The notes below the pieces were generated by a model. It searched no databases, was not told the DNA's origin, and saw nothing but the letters and a program-made list of their open reading frames with translations. Both the position numbers and the translations under genes were made by a program. This document shows, in pieces, positions 21,001-33,000 of a stretch of DNA of 64,000 nt (positions are counted from its first letter, which is position 1; every line of letters begins with the position of its first letter). Source of the DNA: Cyrtodaria siliqua (lineage: Eukaryota > Mollusca > Bivalvia > Adapedonta > Hiatellidae); contig JAWPHD010003107.1 of NCBI GenBank assembly GCA_037043455.1, positions 164,513 to 228,512 of the forward strand, given 5' to 3'.

Positions 21001-24000
21001 ACTTAATGTGATTGTCTCACTTTATGTCTTTGATACTTGGTCAGGGCTCCGGAAATATGGTTGCCCGACGCCCCGGGCAAGTGGAATTTGGGTGCGGGCA
21101 GGTGTCCTTCGCAAATCTGGTTGTCCGACACTTGCCCGACTGGACGTTTCCGTTTTAGACAAAAAATCAAACGAAAAACTCGGCTTATCATAAAGTGTGC
21201 CGATTACGAACCCATCACTTTCGCCGCGAGCGGTAATTAAGTAATCCCTCCCACTTTGACAGTTTGTCAAAACCTGATTGGCCGAGGAAAGTTTGAGGTG
21301 CCAATCAAAAATGTCCATGCGCCGATAGCATTAATAATATTCATCTCCCTATTTATACTAAAGTGTGTCCTCTACTAACATGATAAGACCATCCCAAAAA
21401 TTAATCCAATTATAATCAAATTAATCCAATTATAATCGATAAAACGTAACCATTGTAAAGTTTGTAGACTTCTGTTATGCATATTTTTACGCGCAACATA
21501 AATCATATGTTTAGCCGAACTTTCGAATTATGTTTGAAGAGTATAACCGCACCAAGATTTTATGCAACGCATATTGTGTATTGACGCTGAATGTTATCGG
21601 AAAAGGTAATGAATACACATTGATCAGTCCGCCAAGTACTTATAGCTGTGTAAAAGGTGAAACGCGGGTCATTGGAAAATTGTAAACAAACAGCAATTTA
21701 TAAACGATTACGGCAAGTACTGTACTATACACAAATAACGTAGAAATTAATTACTGCACTAATTAAGGAAGGTATGTGAATGCAGCGGGTTGCTTTATTG
21801 AAGTTATTTTGACACATATTATTAAACAAACTTTGTTTGCGAGTTTGTATTTTGTTTGGCACATTTGGTAACACGATTATCACTTTATTTGTGGCCTGGC
21901 GTTGACGATTAAAGCTGAGTAGGCAGATGTTTTGTTTGCAGTTACTATAAAGGGAAACTTTTGAAACAATTCACGAATGTTGATGTAAAATTGATGATGT
22001 AATCAAAGGCGGTTTGGAAATGTGTGAAAGGGGTCATTGTTTCTTTTGATATTCATGAGTTTATATGGTAATTCATAGGAATCGGACGTATTGTAAACAT
22101 AGTACAGTATCCCCATATGTAGGTCCCCGCATGTATATAAAAATATATTTTAATATACTAGTAGTGGATAGTCAATGTGGTTTATTACATGCATTTACAA
22201 TATGTCCGATTCCTGTGGGTAATTACATGATGCAGTATTTAATAAAAGATCCTTCATTATTTCAACAATCTTACAAAAAAAGTTACAAATTAACCATGTC
22301 TCTATAACGTTCCTTGTAAGGACAAAACCTAAACATGTGTCTAAAATTACTGAGGAAAATACACCTGGTGATCTTAGAAATGTTGATTTGTGTGATTCTG
22401 GTGGTCAGTCTGACAGTGAACTTGGATTTAAGGATAGTAGTGATGGTGTTGATTTGTGTTCACCCAGCCAATCTGAAAATGGATCTATTTCTCGTGATTC
22501 TCCAGTGAAATCCAGCCCTAAACGTAATCTACTACCCACCATGGATACGTCGGTGGCGCGCAGCGTCTAGAAAAGTTTAGAACGTTGACAAAGGCTTGAT
22601 TTTGGACAGGGCAAGTGGATTTTGAACAGGGCAAGTGGATTCTGAAAATCCACTTGCCCTGGGCAAGTGGATTTTCAAAATATTTCCAGAGCCCTGTTGG
22701 TCATATGTATTGTTGGCATTGGTGGACATCCCTGAACGACAACAAATACCAAGGTCATAATTCTCATATTTTGTATTATTTTCCCAAACTACACCCTGGT
22801 TAAACCAATTAACCTCAGTAACTTAACTTCTTATGAATACCTCGCTTTTATTTGTTTGATACTTGGTCATTTGAAGTGTTGTCTTAGATGGACATCATTT
22901 AAGCACAAATTTAATAAAATATTTCATATGCTGTTTGCCGCGGTTGGCGAGACACCCTTAGACCGAGGTCTTGTTTCGAAGTAAACATTCTCCGCTTTCC
23001 CTTAAGAAAGCTGGTGCGAGTTAATCATGATTTATTAAAAGTATTTGCACATAATCATTGTAAAAGTGATTACATTATTTAGAGCATACACTTTTTTGAA
23101 TATCATCTGGATTGGTTGGTTGGTTGAACAGTGTTTTATGTCATTTTAGCACTATATTGTTATTTTTTCAGTGGTGGTGGCATATAACCCACTTTTTCCT
23201 GGGTAGAACCAGTACTGTATACCTCTCACCATCCCCCCAAGAATCGGGGCTGCCAGTGGGAGATATAATATGGAAGACATGGGCAGGTCATCCAGTATAG
23301 TCAATGATTTATTTGGGGGCGTCCGTGGCCGAGTGGTTAGAGTCTCTGACTTGTAATCACTTGCCACTCACCGCTGTAGGTTCGATCCCTCAGGGGCCTA
23401 GAAATCTTTATGTGAGAAAGCTATCCAGTTGGCTTGCGGAACGTCAGTGGTTCGACCCAGGTGCCCGTCCATGCACGAAAATTGCCCGGTGGGGCACCTG
23501 GTGTCTTCCTCCAAAGGTGGTAGCTGGAAAGTCGCCATATGATCTTAGCTGTTGGTGCGACTATGGAATCCAATTCAATTCAATGATTTATTTTTCATAC
23601 ATGTCAACACAGTTCTTAAAACAGACAGATACGTTACAGAGACGGGCAATGTAATATGTTATATGTTCCAGAAGACTACATCAAGCCATGTCCACGCTGT
23701 TCTGCCTTCATAATGAAGATGAACGATGGTTCGTGTAATCACATGACCTGTCCTGTGTGTGGCGCCGAGTTCTGCTGGCTGTGCATGAAGGAGATATCAG
23801 ATCTGCACTATCTCAGGTAATCCATATACTCTCATGTACAAAACTTGCTTAGGTTCAACTTGAATGTAGATGACGGGAAGATGTACAGGATTTGAGATCA
23901 GGTGGGGAGTAACTTTTAAAAATCAGTTGAAAACAAAACTCCACACTTTGTTACATGAATTTTCATAATTTCTAGGATATTAAATAAAGCTTGGATTTTT

Positions 24001-27000
24001 CGATTTGCTTTGTTACTCTTCCATATTACTGGTGCAATATATCAACAATTTGAAATATGCAAAGTAATTATTATAAATGATTTGCCAATATATGCAAGAT
24101 ATGTAGAAAATCGTAACGGGATGCCTCGCATTTTAAAAGAATCAAGATTGCCTTGTGTTTCTTTTATAGCACCTAACATATTCTACTTCCTGTGTTTCGT
24201 CTTCAGTCCTTCAGGTTGTACATTCTGGGGGAAGAAGCCATGGAGTCGTAAGAAGAAGATACTATGGCAGTTGGGCACGTTGGTCGGTGCACCGGTCGGC
24301 ATCACGCTGTTGGCCGGAATAGCTGTACCGGCTATGGTAATAGGTATCCCGGTGTGGGTCGGCAGAAAGGTACGTTGTTATTGTACATGGCAAAAGTATT
24401 TTAATTTTAGATACATAATTGTTAACCAACTTTCAAATTGTTTAATATTGATGCTCATAAAATATTAAGAAATAAATGCTTTAAAATACTTTACACAATG
24501 GAAAAGTTTATAAGGAGACAATTTATCAGTATTATCATCCAAATCAGAAAAATACTTCCCCTATCCATACACCCTCAAACTGCATTTATTGCATAACCAT
24601 TTTAAAGATTTTATTTTAGTAATAGTTAACTTGAATCAATAGATCATGCAAAATGGAAAATGTGTTCAAGTGATGCTTATATGGAGGATCTTGAATTTGT
24701 TAACATGGTAAGAAAATATAAAGTGCCAAAAGATATTAAAAAAAAAGAGCTAATAATATCCATTCTATATTCATGTAATTTAACACTGTACTAGCCCATC
24801 AAAAATGAGTTGTAAATTGTTTGGTCATTGGTTTAAAGTACCACTAAACCAACCCTCTGTTTTTACAGATACATTCCAAGTACGAATATTCAAAGAGACA
24901 TCGACGTAACCTGGCCATCGCTGGGGGTGTAGCTGTATCAATTATTGTGTCGCCTATAGTGGCCGGTTTAGCTGTCGGTAAGTATCACTGTCAATCATCA
25001 CTCGTCTTATATGAATGAAATGAATAAAACCAAACATATTAATAAAAATTATTTATATATATATATACCCCCAATATCTGGAAAGTTTCCACATCGCACA
25101 TGTTTGCTTAAATCAACTAGCTGAACCTAATGACAGCAGGAATCATACATAGAGGCTTTCATTTGATTGTTTAAGATGTATAGGTAGGCCTTTAACCCAT
25201 TTCATTCGGGACACCGATCCATCAGTAACTACCCTTTCTATTCGGGACACCAATCTATCGGTATAATTCTCTGTTGAAGACCCGTCTCCCATAGAAACGT
25301 GTATGAAACGTCATTACTTTCTGTGCACGAAAGTGAAACTTTACAAGCGCATGCGCATTATTTGCGAGTCACTTCCGCATCTTTTAAAATTGAAAAAGTC
25401 TTGAAAAAAAGTAGTTTTTGATTGTTTTTTCGAAGATTTCTTTTGGATTTAACAAAATGGCGGAGGCCCAAGAAGCACTAAGCGACGGGAGCAAAATAGA
25501 TGTGGGGAATTTGTCAGATTTGAATGATTTTGACGTAGAAAGTGACGATCCAGTCGAGGAAAACATCGGAGATCGTCAACAACAAAGGAATCGGTTTGAA
25601 TTTCCCCGACTATCAGGGATTTTTCGATGATGATTGGGACTCTGATGATTCGGATATCTCGGAATTCGAAGGTTTCCAAGGTGGATGGGTTCGGGATGAC
25701 TTTCAACGTCGCCAGACACAGCCGTATACAGGTGAGGGGGGTGCAACAGTTCAGCACCCAGAGGAAGCTTTTCCCCGTGATTATTTTGGTTTGATCTGGG
25801 GTGATGACCTATGGGATTATTTGGTTACTGAAACCAACCGATATGCCACCCAGGAAAGGACGAAAAATCCCCCACCCCCGTTCGAACCAGAGTGGTCCCC
25901 TGTTGATGTTCCCTGCTTGAAGGCATTCCTTGGCTTATGTTTTCTAATGGGGATCATGAGATTGCCCAGCAGAAATGACTACTGGCGGGAGAAGAAGCGT
26001 CTTTTACTGACCGCCTTCAACTCGATAATACCACGTGACTGATTCAACCTGATTTGGCGGTAGATACAAACATACAAAATATAACTTTAAAACTGTGTAA
26101 ATGAATATAAATAATCTTTATTATGGTGTAAATAAGACAACAGCAACTCTTGGTTACAATTTTGAGTTATTTATTTGAATGAGAATCAACTTATTTGCTT
26201 CAATGAACATTCGGGTAAATCTGTCTCCGAAACCAGTTCTGAAATGGAAAAAAATATCGTGACCAAGTTTATAAAAAAAACAAAAACTTTTGAAGTATTG
26301 AATTAAATTTAAAGCTGATTACACTCCTAGCAAGGGCTTGAAATTCCCTACAATCTACTCCCTGGGTTACAAGAGTAAATGTCAATATATCATACAGAAA
26401 TTTTCAACTGAAAGTGAGGTAGGACATATTTTCATGACCCATTTCGCATGTTTACCTATATTGTTTTTTTAATTGCATGAGTTTCTGCATGAATATTGCA
26501 TGTTAACTTATACCATTGTGTCAGGAATTTCAATACCTACAAAATGATATATAGTTTTGTTATGTGATTTATAAAAATGACCATGTAATCAATATTTTTC
26601 CAACATCACTGAAATGTAATCTGCTGCTGCAGCAAAACGCGTGAAAATGTTCAGATATACAGGACCTTTTATCAACTTAGGTTCTAGAATGAAATGGGTT
26701 AAGTCAGTAACAAGTTCAAAACCTTCCGTATTTCCGGAACCGCGAAAACCCATGACATTCGCTTATCTTTACGTCTTTTTTACTTTATTTTGAAAAGATG
26801 AACTGCCATAAAAATTATACATTAAAAACATATTTTGGCAATGTATTACACATAAAACCTCCTGGAAACTGATTAATAAACCAGTGTTTTGTGTAAAATG
26901 TTTGCATTTTTTTGTGAAATCCAGACACCTCGAAATTATGAATGAACAAAAACAAAACAAATGTCACGTGGATCTAGTCAATCATGTAAAATACGTAAAT

Positions 27001-30000
27001 TAATGTGGTGTTGATTTGTGTTTGATTGGTTGGAACCTGATTGGCTAGATATTGTTCAGTGGTATAGTACTTTATGGTTGCAAGGTGTTGCAAGAGAGAC
27101 TTGATTACCCCCGAGGCGAAAACGACAGTCATCAGTTGTTATTTAGAGATTAAGTTAATTACCGGAACACTAAAGGTTATCAGCTTTGTTTGTTTATTTA
27201 ATGTTAAGTTTCGCGCTCGGTAGGTGTCAATTGGTTAAACCGTTATGTTGTTTTAGACTACATTCAATGTACACTTGTCACGGTGATTAGTGTTGAGGTC
27301 TATTTGTAACAGCAGAGAAATTAAACAAGTTTGGCTTTTTGGCAATTTCGATGTTGCCAAACACTTTCACCAAAGTTTGAAATTTAGAGACATTTTCTTT
27401 TTTCTTTCGCCAGTGGCGCCATTGGCGATGCCCAGAGGAGGGCCTGAACAAGACATGACATTTTGATATAAAGTAACATAATAATATTGTGTCTAGTGAT
27501 GAAATCCTTTGTATTCACTCTGTCAACCTAACATTGCAGGTATCGGGGTACCAATCTTGCTCGGCTATGTATATGGTGTGGTTCCCATCTCGCTGTGTAG
27601 AAGTGGGGGCTGTGGTGTACGGACAACAAACGGCGGGGGAGTGAGGTTCGAGTTCGAAGAGAACGAGACGGGCATACCCTCTGCCATGTACTCGGGTAGG
27701 TTCCCAGGAAACTGGCATGCCCATACTGGTGTAGCAAATATAAATATATGAACAATTATGTTTTATACCCTTTAAATTAAATTTAAATTTATATCGTTGA
27801 CAATTTAAATTTGTTATATTAAAGATGACACTACTGTTGCACCAGTTTACCATGCAAATGCACTTTTCTACCCGATAAAGGGTTGACCTAATACATCTTG
27901 CTTTATTCGGCAGTTTGTTTTTATGGTGGTTTACGTCATTTTCAATACATGAAAGGTTATATATGACGGTCGATTTTTTTGTGGTGGAGGCAGACCACCC
28001 ACTTTTCCTGGTTAGAACCAGTACTGTACACCTACCGCCATCCGTAAGAATCGACACTTCCTCACAAGTGCAGCTCCCAGTGGGATTCGAACCCTCAGCG
28101 GTGAGAGGCGAAGGTTTACAACGCAACTTCGTTAACCATTCGGCCACGGAGACGCTTTATTCGGCAGACATATATAAAAGCAAAAGCAATGCAGAATTGC
28201 ACGGCATTAATGTTACTTTCTACTTTTACTAAGTTAATTAGTGTCGGCACGAAATTGCAGAATAGCTCGGCATCATACAGCCTTGTGGTTCTTTGTTTTC
28301 TAAGCCTCGTCTAATCAGTGTTGTTTTTTTCTATACTTTGGGAACATACCGTCAGATTTGAGAATTACAGCACGATTTTTCATAAAATTGGGAAACAAAA
28401 CAATAAAACATTCATTTCATAATTTTATCTTTCATACTGTTAACATTAAAACATGATCAACAGCGGCAAGTAAAAGCAGTTCATACTCAATACTTGTCAA
28501 ACTTTTGATACTTTTCTGTGTGTTTTTCTTTTCCTTCTTTCGGTTGGGAATTTTTGTGTCAGAATTGGGGAAAAAAGATGTTTCGGCATTGGGAATATGG
28601 CCCAATATCGGCTATAAAAACAGCCTAAAAAACACTGCTAATAAACTTGATAGTAAAAGGCTCTGACAGTATTCTCTAATTTTAGGCTCAGCACGATAAT
28701 GAAGAAAAGCTTGGTACAGCCTTGCCATTCAATGTTTTCTAAACATTGCCTTATGAACTTGATAGTAAAAAGTGCTGACATTCAATTGTATACTGTATTT
28801 GTTTCACAGGTGTTGATAGCCAGAGTGTGGGTACAGGCCACCAGGTTCCAAACCCAAGTATCGCACCCAGCATCGGCGAGGCGAGTGTCGGAATGACAAA
28901 CAGCATCTACAGTGCCAGCGGAAGTCACATGGACCGGGTGGGGATTAATCGGGAGGAAAGCGATCACGACTCGGCCAGTAACCGTGCCATCGCTGGTGCC
29001 AGTCTGAACGGCAGCATGTGTGGTAGTACATACGCGGCCGTGATAGGACTGCATACAAAGTAAGTAGACAGGCTATATGTGGCATCATTGATACCAAGTT
29101 ACATTAATGGATGGCGGGAGGTGTACAGTACTGGTTCTACCAAGGAAAGGTGGGTGGTCTGCCTCCACCACAAAAAAATCGACCGTCATATATACCCTTG
29201 CATGTGTTGAAAATGACGTAAAACACCATGCAAACAAAACAAACAAACATTAATGGTTAGATCCTCATTCTGACCTGTCATTCTGAAATTGCTGCCTGCA
29301 TGTTTTAGTTGCTATTTACTTCCATATTTTGAACCATTCCTTAGTGACAATTATACATTCTTTGTTGATATGGTAGGCAGAGCAATAGTACAGTGATAAG
29401 TGCGGTTTCAGGGTTTTCCCCCAGATATTTCTGAAGCCATGTCTCATTTTGTGTGTGAATGATGATTTATTCTCACTGGTAAAACTCTTTTCCTTTGGTA
29501 AAAGAAAAAAATAAGCTGTTTCAGGTAGACCAAACTCTAGTAAAACACGACCATTTCCTTAAACTCTTGTTTTCTGTGCAAGGCAAAGGTAATTTACATC
29601 CAACCCTAATAAAGTATGTCTCAAGTATGTTTTCACCATACTTCATGAAATAAAATATTAAATTATAAAAAATAAAAAAATAAAAAAAATAAAAAAAAGT
29701 ATGTTTTCACCAGTACGGCTCATGCAACATGCCTTGAAGCCCTAGGGGACACTCTGATTAAGTAAAACAGGGATTGTTGGATTGATCCATACCTCTCCCG
29801 TCATTCAGATGAGACTACAAACCCAGTTCCCCATTTCCAGGTGACATCTATGCCAAATAAGAGTAAAACACGAGTCAATTATAATATTCCAGTATCTCAA
29901 AATGACCTATTAACCAAATGAGAGTGAAAAAAAGTTTTTAATGAAATATTATTCGAAAGAGATGGCAAATCAAGGTTTTTTGAGCGCTTTGCAAATGATG

Positions 30001-33000
30001 AGCTGCCAATCTACAATCACACTGCCTGCCAGCGTAATAAAGTGGTTGGTGGAATGCTATTCATCATGGTACCTGTATAACTTACAAATGAACATTATCA
30101 CAAAAACTTGTAAATTCATGGCCAGTGTTCAATTAATAATCACACTGCTGGCCAGTATAATAATAAAATGGTTAGTTGTCATCCTGGTACCGGTATATCT
30201 TTCCGTGGAGCATTTTTCAGAAATTTATAAATTCATGGCATGAATTCAATCAACAATCACACTGACTGCCAGCAAAGAAAGTATTTGGTGGGGTGATACT
30301 AGTGTATTGTTCCATTGTCAGACGATTTATGGGCACAAACTTTAAATTCATAGTTTGAATAGACCACAAATGTTAACTTGTATGTTTGTGTACAGGTTGG
30401 AGGTTCAAGCAGAGTTAGAATCTGACGATGTCAGCCCCGGCGGCGGTAAGCGGGCCAGCTTCAGTAGCGAGTCTGCTAACTTCAGCATCGGCGAGAAATC
30501 AATCGGCGATAAGTCAATGGGTGGCGATGACGCAAGTACACGAGGAATGGCAGGCTCACTTGCAAACTACAGGTCCGTATAAAACTCGCAGAAATGAGCA
30601 GAATAATAATGGACCGAAAGTGTTGCTGTCGTTTGATATAGATATTTGTTAGTGTACATCTTATGTGTCTGAGTAATTAATCATTAAGTTGGTCAGGAAT
30701 GTTTGGTACCGTTCAGGGGGCTGACATAGCCCAGTGGATAGTCTTTGATTAATAGCAAGTTTGATTCAGTTGTTTATATGCATGACAGAGAGTCACATAA
30801 TGGTACATACAAGTGTCTCATTCTGGAATAAGTTTCCAGAAGAATTTGTTACATCCCAAAAATTAGACTCCTGATGCTCATTGTATGTAAGATTTGGTTG
30901 AACTTACTATATTGTTATAATTTTAAACAACTATGTTTATCTGCTTACAGACTGGACAGTACGTCTATCACCACAACATCAGAGGTACAGGTGGACGTAC
31001 CTAAAACTAACCAGTTACACGTCAGACCAGGCGACATTGACACCAGTGCCACACGCGACAATGGGTTGACCTCACCACGTGGTGACGGAGAGCTAACTAG
31101 TCTCACATCATGTAAGGGAATAACATACTTATTCTTTAACCCTTAACCTGCTACACATATATAATGGACTATTCTTTCTTTGAATTAAGACCGTTCCATT
31201 TATGTGACAAAGGGGTGTTTTGGGAAAATGACTGATCAGCGGCCATTGTAAACCCTGATCAGCCTATCAGGGCTTACAATGGATGCAAAGGCTATTATAG
31301 TCGTGCTTAGCGGGTTTAGGGTTAAACCTTTTTAGCTCTACTGTTTGGACTTTCCAATGACAGGATTAAGCAATATTTGGAAAATACAAAATCAAAAAAG
31401 TGATATCAATAAGAAACTTCTTTTAAAACGGTAAACATTTAAATGGTCATGGTTGTTATTTATACATTGTGTTTGTTTGAATGGTGTTATACATCATTTT
31501 TAACACATTTTAGGCCATATATTACGGTTGATTTTTTGTGGTAGAGGCAGACTACTACATTTTTTCTGGGTAGAACCAGGGATAACAGTCAAAAATGAAA
31601 TAATTTTATACACGACGCGTCGATAAATACCCCACAGTAATCACATCAACTTACACAGTGGTGTACAGCGCGCTTGTAAAGCCTATGCAAATCTGTACCC
31701 TGTTTGAGGGGGTACTTTGGGTGCTCGGCGCAAAAAAGCGCTCCAGGTTTATATGTTTATTTTGTGATATTCTCAAAGATAAAAGTCCAAATATTCTACT
31801 GTGACCGGTCCATAAAAGGCCGAATCAAGTTTGAGGGAAATATAGCTCCTGGTAAATGGGTAATTTTCGGGGCTATCTATTTCATCAGAAGTGACACCTC
31901 GACAGGGAAAAAAATGGTTTTCCCTGTCGAGGTGCCTCTTCTAATGAAATAGATGGTTACCTGTCGAGGTGCCTCTTCTGATGAAATAGATAGCCTCGTT
32001 CAAATTTGAGTTCAGAAATAGCCACAAATGGCGGTCGTTTCAGGATGGAATCTCCTACCTATGCTTCTGTTTTTATCGATGTTTTGGGATTTTCCTCAGA
32101 TGTATGGATGGACAAATTATATCATATAAAAGTTCGAAGATTATTGATGATATCAGTTCAACAAATATATAGGATTTCTACATGGATATATGTTTAATTG
32201 CTGTTTGAAATAGGTGTGTTTACAATGGTGACAGATATGCCGATAAATAACCGACTCGCTGTCATCCCTAGTACAGTTAAATTTGTTTATATTTTATTCG
32301 TGATCAGTTACAGAAATTATTGTAAAATGGCATCCATTGTCTTGAAAGAAAGTCCTTTTGTTTAATTTATGTTTTCATAAAATACACCTACTGTATAATT
32401 GTTTTGTCTTGGACGTAAAAAAAATACTCCGATTATTTATCAAAATTCTGCTTCCACTGTAGGCTTGTCGCAAGATGAAAAAAAGAAGACAACGTCATGT
32501 CCCGGTTCACCGCTGTCTGGCTGCGGAAGTCTGTGTGACCACGAGGACAGCTCTAAATCCCACAATCTGCGTTGCCGACGATGTAGACGGACTGCCAAAT
32601 TGGCTGAGAGACACGCCACGGAGCAGATGAACGTTCACTTCTCCGACCAGGTGAGTCTGCAGAGTTTCCAGGCCGAGGACGCGGTACTCGATCTACCCAT
32701 GGGCAAACATGACATCGACTCGCTCTCCGAGATGTGTAATGAAGACGCATGGGAGGACGAACCCGCCGACCGGTGCAGCAAGAGACGTGTTGTGGCGAAA
32801 AATAATTCTGAGTCTGTCATACATCTACCGGAGGTAGAGAACAACAAACCAACTCTAGTGTATGTTAAATCTGTCGAGAGACAGCCACCAGCCTGTGATA
32901 AGAGTAATACTGATGGAAAGGTAAAGCAAAGAAGTAGTGTTTCAGTTTCATCACAAGATGTGGGTAATGAGATGTCGGCGTCGGTAAGTTGTTACGCTTC

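Noticed and set aside
23315..23400. A tRNA gene (A and B boxes)
   Set aside because: The sequence continues into a body shared with other copies and has target duplications, so it is a SINE head; the same holds for the heads at 28154, 41649, 46453 and 50395.
24010..24468. 152-codon continuous frame over RNF19 exon 4
   Set aside because: Only 24207-24369 matches the family and has splice borders; the flanks are intron.
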